NCBI GenBank assembly: GCA_030323885.1
Contig: CM059203.1
Span: 1,488,001-1,552,000, forward strand
From: Branchipolynoe longqiensis
Taxonomy: Eukaryota; Annelida; Polychaeta; Phyllodocida; Polynoidae
Reading direction: 5' to 3'
DNA: 64,000 bases
The notes beneath the pieces were generated by a model that ran no database searches, was not told the DNA's origin, and saw only the letters and a program-made list of their open reading frames with translations. Positions 45,601 to 49,020 of the stretch are shown here, one piece after another (within the stretch, counting starts at the first letter, position 1; each line of letters begins with the position of its first letter). The position numbers were made by a program, and so were the translations under genes.

Positions 45601-46701
45601 TGAGTGCAATAACACCCAGACATGCCAGTACCACTATGCCTATTTAGATCCTACTCAGGCACCACCAACCCATATACACCGATCAGTAGTAGAACATTTG
45701 CACTCCCCCCTGCCGAATATCAGAATATTTTACATGAATAATGAGAACTTATACCACTTCTGTTTCGTTGTGATTTATATAACACACTGCTAGCAAAACA
45801 ATTAAATACAACTGTAATGCACATTGGTGACATTGTGCTGTAACTCACAAAGATGGAGGCGAAGTCAATGGTAGACTTTCTATATTCTCACTTTTAATCT
45901 AACTTTTGAGATATTTGAAGTGTAAACACACAGCAATAATTTTGACATACCTGCCAAAACCCTGATACCATAGGCTTCTGCAGTAACAGGTTCTATTAAG
46001 TTGTATCAGTCTTCCCTTCTGCATGGTGACAAAAGTTCTTAAATGCAACACTATCTAAGTTATATATCATGTAGAATAAAATCTAGATATTTGTTTTTGT
46101 CTTGAATTTTTTTTGTTTCATCAGATTATGCAGCTTTAAGCTTGGGAAGAAAATTTGAGCTTTTTGTAATTCAATACATGACACCTGTTGAACCCCAGCA
46201 GGTATACACTTATATCCAACAATACTTGGCGTAGATCAAAACTGTACATTTTTGTGTTCAACATTTTATTATATTTCTATTCTCAATCCATTTTCCAATG
46301 GGAAACAAAATGTCTCTTCATCACCGGGACACTGGTCCTCTGGCCTTAAGAATTAAGGTGCACATGAACTGATGAGATGGTATGAACAATATAGACAAAG
46401 CCAGATAGCTATCAGGATTTAGAAATATTATGAGGGGAAACATTGCCTAGCTTTGGAAAATGTGGCATTTGGAATGACCTTCATGTGTACATCATTCAAT
46501 ATGAGTCTTGCATACAAATAAAGATCAACTTCATTTAATCATTTAGTCATGTTCAATGGATGTGAAGCTATTTGCAGCATTTTACTTGAGAACTCTTTCC
46601 AAACAACATAATTCAGAGGATTGAATATGTGAAATAACTTACAGAGATGCACTCACTAAATCCCATGTCAACAGAACGCACAGACAAAGTTGCCAATCCA
46701 T
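454..46701 (-). CDS. Secreted two-CUB protein gene, eight coding exons, 3' end outside window
   Basis: Gene model joined on the minus strand: 46701-46643, 30584-30515, 30254-30221, 18972-18854, 13881-13684, 5934-5892, 4027-3909, 663-454. All introns are GT-AG and all phases fit (2,0,1,0,0,1,0,0). The total is 852 nt with no internal stop. The predicted 284 residues give a hydrophobic signal peptide (about 1-18), an acidic propeptide containing SNDDDFVEYLQ, the basic site RSRQKR, CUB1 (ACSG..., four Cys), a short linker (ISVTFGINGGAGN) and CUB2 (ACAG..., four Cys). CUB domains are extracellular beta-sandwich binding modules, so the product should be secreted and furin-processed. The two CUB first-half exons are both 119 nt in the same phase, as expected for domain duplication. 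More domains should lie downstream, beyond position 454. PCPE, neuropilin and PDGF-C/D also begin with CUB domains, but nothing here selects one. Introns of 0.26-16 kb are packed with transposons. The start could also be an upstream in-frame ATG at 46708 or 46717. Confidence 0.87.
901..1702. repeat. CA-rich degenerate satellite array
   Basis: About 800 bp built from CACATA, GGCACA and CACATGCACATA units. It reads as Cys/Val-rich or Thr/His-rich open frames in several registers, which is a composition artefact. It abuts the 3' end of the minus-strand LINE and may have grown from that element's tail. Confidence 0.9.
1690..3755 (-). mobile_element. Decayed 5'-truncated LINE (Jockey/CR1-like RT)
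   Basis: Reading from 3755 down, broken frames give an RT leader (NTFWNNAKNF, KLNTHFSTIGDKLSEKF), then finger motifs (EQWKVVTVTPFFKTGD), RT motif A (FIDFSKAFDTVDH), motif B (VPQGSVLGPLLF), the catalytic ADDT near 2260, and the thumb/C-terminal region (ILPYFDYG). Many stops and frameshifts show it is dead. No endonuclease domain remains. The coding frame is interrupted at 2945-3431 by a polyA-tailed insertion. Confidence 0.85.
2945..3431 (+). mobile_element. PolyA-tailed retrocopy-like insertion in LINE
   Basis: Non-LINE sequence splits the RT gene. Its plus-strand end carries AATAAA about 10 nt before an A-run (AAAAAAAAAAAG then AAAAAAAG), the layout of a reverse-transcribed polyadenylated RNA. 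A 77-codon frame (3162-3395) is not recognisable. No clear target duplication was found. Confidence 0.55.
3909..4027 (-). CDS. Coding exon 7: CUB2 first half
   Basis: 119-nt exon, acceptor TTGCAG, donor GTGAGT. It encodes ACAGNVQTLTTSGEITSPNF followed by PHQYPKRALCQWRIKAPANN, which closely parallels exon 4 (SGEI.SPNFP..YP....C.W...AP). The tail of a SINE lies about 14 nt upstream of the acceptor. Confidence 0.92.
4041..4376 (-). mobile_element. tRNA-derived SINE (family S1)
   Basis: Minus-strand copy of the same SINE seen at 24715-25049: a tRNA-like head (here near 4376) with B-box-like GGTTCGA, a central region (CAGTCACATTATCCTGACAC on plus) and a tail of AACCAACC type. It inserted immediately upstream of the coding exon 7 acceptor. 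Confidence 0.85.
4452..4560. repeat. 22-bp tandem repeat
   Basis: About five head-to-tail copies of AAATAATAGCAGAAAACATA plus TT, the last ones diverged. A minisatellite in intron 6. Confidence 0.9.
4561..5437. other. Intron, no feature recognised
   Basis: AT-rich unique-looking sequence between the tandem repeat and the solo YR unit. No coding potential or repeat recognised. Confidence 0.6.
5438..5815 (+). mobile_element. Solo YR-retroelement terminal unit (A-B)
   Basis: Begins after ATT with the YR 5' motif (ACGTTGGC...TAACATGGGTAATTT). It ends with a 3' B-type module containing a TTAATAAATTC poly(A)-like signal and the terminal GTAGTGAATT, as in the full elements. The length is 378 bp with no coding region. 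It is the form expected after recombination between the A repeats of a split-direct-repeat element. Confidence 0.7.
5892..5934 (-). CDS. Coding exon 6: inter-CUB linker microexon
   Basis: 43-nt exon with a strong pyrimidine tract, CTACAG acceptor and GTAAGT donor. It encodes ISVTFGINGGAGNL plus one base (phase 1), which with CT of the next exon gives Ala. The frame fits both neighbours. A SINE ends about 30 nt upstream, and a solo YR terminal unit begins 77 nt downstream, so the exon survives in a narrow strip of non-repeat DNA. Confidence 0.82.
5963..6135 (-). mobile_element. SINE S1, left piece, split by YR-A
   Basis: Tail and central region of an S1 SINE (CCTGGCAACATCTAAGGTAA on plus). 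It stops at GCATT, exactly where YR-A starts, and resumes with ATCCTGATACTGAG after YR-A at 11414. Confidence 0.85.
6136..6364 (+). repeat. YR-A repeat A1
   Basis: 229-bp left terminal repeat, starting GTCAATGTTCATATCAACAT, about 95% identical to A2. It contains the family motif AACATGGGTAATT. Confidence 0.95.
6380..7703 (+). pseudogene. YR-A ORF1: gag-like protein with Cys/His finger, frame-broken
   Basis: The ATG at 6380 (MPAAKNTRSKRQ) is in frame with the long ORF but meets a TAA at 6464. The frame then runs to 7279, shifts to the 7231 frame (DWHTC-like block ending VFTMIADGR) and again to the 7488 frame, which carries PWNWGNDCGF...CHLCAWC..., a C/H-rich putative nucleic-acid-binding finger. 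The block LVAAGSALGRKRGNKILAPH is conserved with YR-C and YR-E gag. The product would coat element RNA. One stop plus two frame shifts make it a pseudogene. Confidence 0.8.
7745..8143 (+). pseudogene. YR-A acidic leader of the pol frame
   Basis: 132 codons in the same frame as the RT. It is rich in Asp/Glu toward the end (DVLNPCYDDREPD, VDTDDVE), with a matching acidic block in YR-E/G near 44150 (DTADDIDGAMTYDDRQ). Function unknown; likely the N-terminal part of the pol polyprotein. It ends at a TAA that overlaps a perfect donor-like GTAAGT at 8140. Confidence 0.5.
8219..9921 (+). pseudogene. YR-A reverse transcriptase and RNase H
   Basis: RT (8219-9559) shows motif A CVDLARAYRQL, the pre-catalytic FGCRTSS block and catalytic-site motif YLND instead of YLDD. 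RNase H follows: ECDSSL (first Asp), ETLNLVVAL (Glu), NTDNAT (Asp), DALSRR (last Asp). The two are out of frame at a G12 run (9482-9493), a likely slippage mutation. They would copy element RNA into DNA. The closest homologous segments in this window are YR-C and YR-E/G. Confidence 0.88.
9961..10916 (+). CDS. YR-A tyrosine recombinase, intact frame
   Basis: The open frame starts at a GT following a CCCCAG acceptor-like site and ends TAG inside B1. It is about 305+ residues from the first possible start at 9999. An N-terminal SAM-like core-binding region leads to the catalytic set: Arg in FTLLRQSN, HSMRRGG (His-x-x-Arg), LGHW and the nucleophile Tyr in YTYI. It would integrate a circular DNA intermediate without making target duplications. 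A potential 50-nt intron (9911-9960) joins it in frame to RNase H. It could be expressed as part of that fusion rather than alone. Confidence 0.88.
10911..11030 (+). repeat. YR-A repeat B1
   Basis: 120 bp, beginning at the recombinase stop codon and ending GTTGAATT. Contains a TTTAATAAATG poly(A)-like signal. Nearly identical to B2. Confidence 0.95.
11031..11259 (+). repeat. YR-A repeat A2
   Basis: 229-bp second copy of A1, starting directly after the ATT that ends B1. This junction mimics the circle junction expected of the integration intermediate. Confidence 0.95.
11294..11413 (+). repeat. YR-A repeat B2 (right terminus)
   Basis: 120-bp copy of B1 ending GTTGAATT. The SINE sequence resumes with ATCCTGAT. 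Confidence 0.95.
11414..11523 (-). mobile_element. SINE S1, right piece
   Basis: Continuation of the SINE interrupted by YR-A: central region and part of the tRNA-like head, fading out in TTTGACTCACCCTGG. Confidence 0.8.
11592..12205 (+). mobile_element. SINE S1-like copy interrupted by a GC-rich foldback
   Basis: Plus-strand tRNA-like head (TGGCCTAACCAGTAGAGC, then TTTGAATCGTGG), body and ACAAACAAA tail. A 305-bp foldback sits in the middle (11691-11995). Confidence 0.8.
11691..11995. mobile_element. GC-rich foldback MITE
   Basis: Ends GCGTTCAGGGTCCGTCTCGG and its reverse complement, with about 28-bp inverted arms and repeated GACGTCGCCGAGACG units. An extra internal terminus lies near 11934. 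No coding capacity; minus-strand open frames are compositional. Confidence 0.8.
12206..13353. other. Intron, no gene recognised
   Basis: Mixed unique-looking sequence with short GATGAT and ATT runs. No supported exon. Confidence 0.55.
13354..13455 (+). mobile_element. tRNA-like SINE fragment
   Basis: GTAGCAGAGTGGTTAGAG resembles a tRNA A box and GATGGTTCAATTTCC a B box, with a plausible anticodon arm between. The acceptor ends do not pair, so this is a SINE head rather than a tRNA gene. Confidence 0.5.
13684..13881 (-). CDS. Coding exon 5: CUB1 second half
   Basis: 198-nt exon, phase 0-0, acceptor TTGCAG after a pyrimidine tract, donor GTAAGA. It encodes KVLVAFTWFDIE, then a cysteine and LSDSIKIYNNG, then STWCG, then FTSDGRRSASGFK. 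The FDIE and C-x3-D elements, the third and fourth cysteines, and the terminal F-x-S-D-x(5)-GF motif are typical of CUB domains and retain likely calcium-binding acidic residues. NGT is a possible glycosylation site. Confidence 0.92.
13882..14454. other. Intron, no feature recognised
   Basis: AT-rich intron sequence between coding exon 5 and the YR-B start. No repeat or coding segment identified. Confidence 0.55.
14455..16370 (+). mobile_element. YR-B: PAT-like element 5' part with gag
   Basis: Starts after ATT with GGTTATGTTGGC...AACATGGGTAATTT, the family 5' motif, and is followed by an ORF1 region. No matching RT, recombinase or B repeat is seen; the right part is lost and followed by fragments of another lineage. 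Confidence 0.75.
14633..15487 (+). pseudogene. YR-B gag-like ORF1 (frame continues broken to ~16000)
   Basis: 285 codons from ATG: a basic N-terminus (MAPVKKRRGRPP, AT-hook-like), a Gln/Ala/Pro-rich middle, and the conserved block GEATWGEYFAAMRRL. After the TAA the homologous block DWPTCRHWSEKVFQMVVDGR appears one base out of frame. At 15790-15950 the finger WNRGKECGF...CAWCAYKF appears. Comparison with YR-A and YR-C gag supports the call. Confidence 0.75.
16375..17756 (+). pseudogene. YR-J: deleted D/F-type YR element (gag and RT fragments)
   Basis: A gag piece (KLSGYELIEANCYWML, then FVQHLAH) is followed by a 3'-end-like module with AAAATAAACACG (16570-16790). RT fragments follow: VVDIQNAYRSVSIHPIDRW, VNYLDDFAI, FLGIDID, HLVHCATVVRGGRSF, and RNase H VSDNTTV. 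Many stops and deletions are present, and the recombinase is absent. A perfect 53-bp palindrome interrupts the RT at 17029-17081. Confidence 0.75.
17029..17081. repeat. Perfect 53-bp palindrome
   Basis: Two 26-nt arms (CAAGCTAATAAAAAATACCA and six more bases) around a single A. It lies inside a decayed RT gene. Confidence 0.97.
17757..18322 (-). pseudogene. YR-K: minus-strand gag N-terminus of D/F type
   Basis: From 18322 down: TLSLDEQERAIAADIERLQR, a coiled-coil-prone basic/acidic segment homologous to YR-D gag (TLTLEEQEMSLMKDI). Then, in a second frame, KKLNAYKLSEAAVCW and DYKAFIQHI. The pieces are joined by a frame shift, and the element stops at the junction with YR-J in opposite orientation. 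Confidence 0.65.
18323..18853. other. Intron, no feature recognised
   Basis: AT-rich with short TAA and ATAT runs. No exon. Confidence 0.55.
18854..18972 (-). CDS. Coding exon 4: CUB1 first half
   Basis: 119-nt exon, acceptor TTGTAG, donor GTGAGT. It encodes ACSGYNLTVSSPGEIRSPNF and continues through PNNAECNWQLVAPPGQ. The pattern C-x(25)-C, the SPNFP(R)AYPNN motif and the CxW after it are hallmarks of the CUB N-terminal half. NLT is a potential N-glycosylation site. It is the same length and phase as exon 7. Confidence 0.92.
18973..19490. other. Intron, no feature recognised
   Basis: Unique-looking AT-rich sequence with a short internal repeat (ACATGTCCAACTT twice near 19258 and 19299). Confidence 0.55.
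19530..19960 (+). pseudogene. YR-D gag N-terminal part
   Basis: LSTLTLEEQEMSLMKDISEM leads an Arg/Glu-rich, likely coiled-coil stretch, followed after a frame shift by VRKLNCYKLITASIRC. It is homologous to YR-K. The 1.7-kb composite insertion interrupts it just after that block. Confidence 0.65.
20278..21020. repeat. Large inverted repeat: head-to-head tRNA-like SINE pair around an ACGT core
   Basis: Arms 20278-20607 and 20693-21020 are inverse copies. Each contains a tRNA-like box pair (TGGCCTAGTGGTTAGAG and GTTCAAACCCC in the right arm). The centre is an 85-bp alternating ACGT/ACGC tract. Confidence 0.9.
21271..21468. repeat. Second foldback (GC-rich arms)
   Basis: Arms of about 46-52 bp: AAATTCGAAGCG...GCCGCCAATGC versus the inverse ending GCTTCGAATTT. 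A second inner inverse pair is GAACGTAAAGTAAAC/GTTTATATTACGTTC. Confidence 0.85.
21928..22420. mobile_element. Foldback MITE M1, copy 1
   Basis: 493 bp bounded by AGCCGTGTTTACACGGG and the inverse CCCGTGTAAACAGGGCT, flanked by AAA on both sides (possible 3-bp TSD). The centre has the palindrome ACCTCGCGAGGTGGT. Subterminal CATATGAAGCG-type inverse motifs are repeated. Confidence 0.88.
22456..23179. mobile_element. DNA transposon with 76-bp TIRs and 9-bp TSD
   Basis: 724 bp. The TIRs begin GGGTGCATGTAAACGACAAC and match over about 76 bp. The target ACACAAAAC is duplicated exactly at 22447-22455 and 23180-23188. A 9-bp TSD suggests a Mutator-like non-autonomous element. No transposase. Excision would restore the YR-D gag frame. 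Confidence 0.9.
23323..23880 (+). other. YR-D gag-pol spacer
   Basis: Decayed coding-like sequence with short open frames between the finger and the RT. No domain recognised. Confidence 0.45.
23881..25831 (+). pseudogene. YR-D reverse transcriptase and RNase H, SINE-interrupted
   Basis: RT shows VDCSRPKGKSVNNF, motif A ATVDLKDAYRSINIHP, MGLSSSPFIFSKVSEF and the catalytic NYLDDFC. There is a TAA at 24640. The alignable frame continues ISLLRRLWFNIS up to the SINE, then resumes at 25063 (LELTLPEDKL, LLAHCAKVIRGGRTFSRR). RNase H has YTDAS, EMWAV, ITDSATV and TDALSRLD, with a frame shift near 25545. Confidence 0.88.
24715..25049 (+). mobile_element. Full-length SINE S1 with 13-bp TSD
   Basis: tRNA-like head GGGGTGGCCGAATGACTTAG (A box) and GGGTTCGAGTCC (B box), a body of about 230 bp, tail AACAAACAAACAA. 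TACAAGGATAAGA is duplicated at 24702-24714 and 25050-25062. It is the reference copy for the family in this window. The conserved body may be one of the known SINE central domains, which I cannot assign. Confidence 0.93.
25910..26830 (+). pseudogene. YR-D tyrosine recombinase
   Basis: Starts EIDRLAAEQREF directly after CTCTCTTTACAG. It contains the Arg box FRGLLRKSN, HSLRRGGCTYL, RGDW and Tyr in FQYLKTP (Tyr position shifted to QY). In-frame stops at 26484 and about 26630 kill it. Confidence 0.82.
27262..27395. repeat. GTCGGGTAAA minisatellite, locus 1
   Basis: Roughly twelve degenerate 10-11-bp units of the GTCAGGTAAA/GTCGGGTAAA type. The same unit occurs at 61065-61192. Confidence 0.9.
27485..27818. 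mobile_element. Tc1/mariner- or pogo-type MITE
   Basis: About 65-bp imperfect terminal inverted repeats (CAGCATAACCCTGTTAAACC versus CAGTACAACCCCGTTAAACT on the other strand), with TA beside each end. No coding capacity. Confidence 0.78.
28045..28569 (+). repeat. Interspersed repeat R1, copy 1
   Basis: AT-rich sequence with landmark CCACAGGACCTCCCCCAGTG and end GGTAAGCTCTCCAACCTG. Other copies: 53521-53597 plus 57812-58334, and 60275-60866 (inverse). Class unknown. Confidence 0.85.
28570..30220. other. Intron, no feature recognised
   Basis: Mostly AT-rich unique-looking sequence. Short open frames have no recognisable similarity. Confidence 0.55.
30221..30254 (-). CDS. Coding exon 3: furin-site microexon
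   Basis: 34-nt exon with acceptor TTTTACAG and donor GTAATG. It encodes RSRQKRQTSHP and then one base (phase 1), which joins CT of the next exon to make Ala before the first CUB cysteine. RQKR|Q matches the R-X-K/R-R proprotein convertase consensus, so cleavage would free the CUB region from the propeptide. Confidence 0.8.
30515..30584 (-). CDS. Coding exon 2: acidic propeptide
   Basis: 70-nt exon with acceptor TTTACAG and donor GTAGGT. Its first base completes the Leu codon begun in exon 1. It encodes ANRPLHEGRSNDDDFVEYLQ and GLT, a hydrophilic acidic stretch consistent with a propeptide. It ends in phase 0 and lies only 260 bp from the next exon. Confidence 0.8.
30925..31080 (+). mobile_element. 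Second tRNA-like SINE family (S2) copy
   Basis: GTAGATGGTAGAGTGTTCAC (A-box-like) and GGGATCAATCTCCCG (B-box-like), ending in CCAACCAACCAACCAAC. Adjacent to an S1 copy. Confidence 0.6.
31112..31399 (-). mobile_element. SINE S1 with 12-bp TSD and internal deletion
   Basis: Inverse S1 copy lacking part of the body. CATTGTTAGGAT is duplicated at 31100-31111 and 31400-31411. Confidence 0.9.
31412..31855. other. Intron, unclassified
   Basis: No exon. A GGTGCGCCTTGCGGCCTGC stretch resembles one near 13008 (GGTGCGACCTGCGGCCT), hinting at an old dispersed repeat. Confidence 0.4.
31856..34602 (+). mobile_element. LINE with RT and RNase H (I-group-like), rearranged 5' end
   Basis: RT region from about 32000: KSPWPDNITNEML, AAFIDL-stop-KAFDKVWKDG (TAG at 32717), VPHGGVLSPTLF, catalytic YADDLVLW. 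An RNase H domain follows: YTDGSATD, LTDSRSV, IPSHCGIQGNEEADKRAK, then the C-terminal LRTGHNRLSNHL and CPCGEEDQTAEHIL motifs. Stops at 32581-32583 and 32717 and a shift near 34000 break it. Positions 31856-31977 are a misplaced second copy of the RNase H segment 34158-34279. No endonuclease remains. Confidence 0.88.
34650..36300 (+). mobile_element. Second decayed LINE (RT fragment, unassigned clade)
   Basis: EKAINDLKSGKAPGSDQ, IQSGFISGRGTCEGIF, ASFIDYEKAFDRVNHEM and, after the decayed catalytic region, YGAETWTISKKMYKRL, FGHIIRQ and GSRGRPRTSW. The 3' end is a GATT repeat (TGATTGATTGATTG). Multiple stops. Confidence 0.82.
36301..36715. other. Intron, no feature recognised
   Basis: AT-rich. 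A short hairpin (TAGGTTGC...GCAACCTA near 36630) is the only structure seen. Confidence 0.5.
37108..38200 (+). pseudogene. YR-E gag-like ORF1, frame-broken
   Basis: The ATG frame begins MPKCKTMLQQTTPPVHARGR (basic, RGRPRSRS). Later frames give HTFVIRS-like and GESTFMEYLCALF blocks, then DWECESCIMWSEPVFLIIDD, equivalent to the YR-A and YR-C gag core, and a degenerate finger CPCHHWNWGGDAW. Several frame shifts. Confidence 0.68.
38250..38560. other. TACG/CGTA-rich segment
   Basis: Dense in TACG, CGTA and GTCG words (for example TACGTCGGCGTGCGTCG), unlike its AT-rich, CpG-poor surroundings. No coding or clear inverted structure. Confidence 0.5.
38630..39193. mobile_element. Foldback MITE M1, copy 3 (diverged)
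   Basis: Ends AGCCGTGTTCACACGGGC and GCCCGTGTGAACACGGCT, with the central palindrome ACCACCTCGTTAGGTGGT and subterminal CATATGAATCGATT motifs. The flanking TSD is unclear. Confidence 0.88.
39284..39625 (+). pseudogene. YR-F gag core and finger
   Basis: YYDLCIRKLAVTHGFEAFSS is homologous to YR-D gag (IRKLAEVEGFAAFG). MACYAWNSEQGCSRKEEECG, a stop, then CGGKGHKRVTCKE form the finger. Confidence 0.72.
40011..40563. mobile_element. Foldback MITE M1, copy 2
   Basis: 553 bp with the same ends as copy 1 and AAA on both sides. Contains an extra CCCGGGA-rich inverse pair and the central palindrome ACCACCTCCCGAGGTGGT. Inserted in YR-F. Confidence 0.9.
40736..42470 (+). pseudogene. YR-F reverse transcriptase and RNase H
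   Basis: One frame from 40736 to 42136 with a single TAG at 41399, inside the motif A region (DIDIKDAIRAF). MGLSLSPFIISCLSDF, catalytic NYLDDFC, LGININSDTLELTLPDD and HLAHCAKVIRGGRMFSRR follow. RNase H shifts frame near 42100: RDASNWG, FKEMRAV, ITDSVVV, CDALS. Confidence 0.88.
42568..43542 (+). pseudogene. YR-F tyrosine recombinase
   Basis: Starts ELEVLRAEQRGY after GTCGTTCCAG. Arg box FRALLRKSR, HSLRRGGCTFLAMSG, VRGD and Tyr in VYAYLKTP all remain. Stops near 42650 and at 43075 and a small shift make it non-functional. Confidence 0.85.
43559..43657 (+). repeat. YR-F repeat B1
   Basis: 99 bp, TGTTTATTGCTTGGCCATAG to GCCAACT. Contains CTGAAATAAAGG (poly(A)-like). Over 90% identical to B2. 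Confidence 0.93.
43902..44000 (+). repeat. YR-F repeat B2 (right terminus)
   Basis: 99-bp copy of B1. A2 (43658-43901) lies between the two. Confidence 0.93.
44105..45560 (+). pseudogene. YR-G leader and reverse transcriptase
   Basis: Acidic leader (DTADDIDGAMTYDDRQ), then RASGLPNYLAARIPRP, VIIDLSYPRVASVNAGIRKG, catalytic-site CYLNDFVQVA (again YLND) and DFQHLIGRLQRIAHCVGQAR in shifting frames. Truncated near 45560 before RNase H is complete. Confidence 0.82.
45425..45735. repeat. Dispersed repeat R2, copy 1
   Basis: Shares CAGCATTCCT, CTCC(C/T)TGGCCA, GAGTGTGGTGA and ACATTTGCA(C/T)TCCCC landmarks with 51375-51665. Class unknown; overlaps the end of YR-G. Confidence 0.45.
45740..46642. other. 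Intron, no feature recognised
   Basis: AT-rich, unique-looking sequence just downstream of coding exon 1. Confidence 0.55.
46643..46701 (-). CDS. Coding exon 1: signal peptide
   Basis: Starts with ATG directly after a TTTCAG acceptor-like site (46703-46702) and ends at a consensus donor GTAAGT. It encodes MDWQLCLCVLLTWDLVSAS plus two bases (phase 2). The residues form a classic signal peptide with a Leu/Cys/Val core and a small-residue cleavage region (VSA|S). In-frame upstream ATGs exist (MHVMFQ precedes), so this could be a longer first exon rather than a spliced acceptor. No 5' UTR exon or promoter is recognised upstream. Confidence 0.8.
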
Positions 46702-47020
46702 CTGAAACATGACATGCATAAAGTGTGATTAGAATACAGGCAAATAAATACCTTGCATAGCTTACATTTAATGCAGTTGCTTCTCTAATATATCACCCCT
46801 GAATAGAGATGCTACTTTTGCTTTGTCGATACTGTGACAATTATAACATTTTAACATTTTAGTTTGACAGGGCCAGGGTTCGACTCCAGGGTTCAGACTG
46901 CACGAGAAGTGGATACTGAACTGTTAACCGATATCAATAGACACATGCTTGCTTTCATATTATGACAGGAGGATGACATCACAGACGGATAACAAAATCT
47001 ATTTTCAATCAATTGTGTAT
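46702..47020. other. Upstream of coding exon 1, nothing certain
   Basis: No promoter or 5' UTR exon could be supported. A tRNA B-box-like GGTTCGACTCC lies near 46878. Confidence 0.4.
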
Positions 47021-47213
47021 AAAGTAAAACCTCTCTAAATCGACCAACCATGGGACTGACTTTAAATGGTTCATTTAGGGAGGTGGTTGGTTTAGGACGA
47101 TTTGGTAATCATCACATTGATATTGTATAGGGGATCATTTGGGACCCAAATAAAGTGAAGGATCTAGGGGGATGGTCAATCTGTGGAGGTGGTCTGTTCG
47201 AGAGGTTTTACTG
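47021..47213. mobile_element. Pogo/mariner-type MITE with TA duplication
   Basis: Ends AAGTAAAACCTCTC and, inverse, CAGTAAAACCTCTC, flanked by TA at 47019-47020 and 47214-47215. Length 193 bp. Confidence 0.82.
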
Positions 47214-48027
47214 TAGTTTGTATAAATTGTTTTGATTGACATCAAATCATCAGATGTAGTATGACCACCCATGATGTGAACAGGATGATAGCTTCCAAAT
47301 TGTTCTAGGTCTCATTTCTTTAATGTGCAGCGCTTGCCAAATTAGCAGTGTTGAGTGGGTAACTGGTGGCTAGGGTGAAGTGTAGAGGGACTTTGGAGGG
47401 GTTAGTCACCAGACGTCATGGTGCTGTGGGTAATGGTGTGGAAAGAATGTGTGTGTTTGCAGTGACATTGGACAGGGATGGGCTAGGGGTGCAGCATTAA
47501 GCTAAGATTCCATATATGCAGTATGTGGTATCTGCTATGCGGTATGCGGTATGAGGTATGAGGTATGCAAATGTGGCAACAAATAGAAAAGCATGTAAAT
47601 ACACAGTAGTGCTTCCATATGTCCAGATGCAGATGTGAATGGATCGCTCCATGGATCGATCGGTGAAAATGTGAATGCGCATACTGCTTCAAACAAAAGG
47701 AACTTTGACTTTCCTTCACAAATGTGGAGCAAGAAAGATGAAAATAGCATGCTGCATGCATCATCATTTTCTCAGTGACGAATGGAGATGGGGCCCGAGA
47801 GGGGGCACCACCAGGCTTCCGCCGCGATACTAGCAATATGGTGATATTTCTACAAATCTAGACTTGTGTAATTCTTATGCATCACATACATGCACATTAT
47901 ATAACTGTAGTATGCACATTTATACATATATATATATTTATATGTGTATATATAGATATACTCCAGTGTGATGGTAATATCAATAATGGTAATATCAATA
48001 ATATCAGTAATATCAAATAATATCAAT
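47214..48027. other. Unannotated stretch with short tandem TATG(C/A)GG
   Basis: A short tandem of GTATGCGGTATGAGGTATGA lies near 47540. A minus-strand open frame (47483-47836) has no recognisable domain and is probably spurious. Confidence 0.45.
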
Positions 48028-48366
48028 TGTTTGTATGTTGTTGTTTTACATCCTAGCAAGATCTAATGTCATATCAGGATGGGTACCAACATGTGACAGT
48101 GTCCACTCATGGCGACTTTATAGTCCTGCCCCACTGGAAGACCAGACCGCCAGCACCATGACCTGATATCCCACTCAGTCACATTATCTTGACACTGAGT
48201 CAAACAGTCCTTGCTCTATCCTAATAATGGCGAGTGCCAGGCAAGAAAGCAACAAGTATCAATTTTGTAGTCATTGGTTTGACTCAACCAAGGTTCGAAT
48301 GCACTACCCCATGATCTACCAACACGGGAGACAGACTCTCTAACTCATTCGGCCATCCCGTCTGGT
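48028..48366 (-). mobile_element. SINE S1 copy
   Basis: Full-length inverse S1: tail GTTGTTGTTTTACATCCTAG on plus, tRNA-like head near 48366. Possible imperfect TSD (TAATATCAAATAAT/TAATGTCAATAATT). Confidence 0.85.
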
Positions 48367-48436
48367 TGGTGTAGTAATGTCAATAATTAGAACAATTCCC
48401 TTCTGTATTTGTATACCCGCATGATGCGTTATGCAT

Positions 48437-48472
<36 letters not shown>

Positions 48473-48544
48473 TATACACCTCATATTAGATGCATATATT
48501 TTATCCCCTCTGTCTCTACATATTATGAAACGCCATTTCTTGGT

Positions 48545-48965
48545 GTATTCAGTTGTTAGACATATCATTGAATATTTAATGATATGTCTCAATCGAATTC
48601 ATGATGTCATCAAATAGTTCATGATCTCATTAAATATTTAATGAGTTCATGAACTATTTAATGATATCCTTTATTCGATTTAGGCATATCATTAAATATT
48701 TAATGATATCATTAATTCGATTTGATCATGTCATGAAAGGTATTTGAACATATCTTTAAATTGGGGTCCTTTTTATTCTATTTAATCATATGATCAAATC
48801 GATTTGAACATATGATTAAATGTATTTTATCATATCATTAAATCAATTTTATGGTACAATTAAATATAGAGGACATTTAGACATATGTTGAAATGTATTT
48901 AGACAGATCATCAAATCGATTTCATGATCTCTTCAAATTGATTTGATGATGTGTTTAAATAGGAT
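48545..48965. repeat. AT-rich degenerate palindromic array
   Basis: Repeated ATATCATTAAATATTTAATG-type units with CGATTT spacers, period near 20-24 bp. It resumes after the pyrimidine tract at 49365-49410. Confidence 0.75.
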
Positions 48966-49020
48966 TTAGTTGACTGCTAGATAATGAATGCTCTCTGGAC
49001 GTTGGATGCATTTGATGATA

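Noticed and set aside
47483..47836. 117-codon minus ORF upstream of the CUB gene
   Set aside because: His/Tyr-rich, includes a short tandem repeat, and no domain or splice support.
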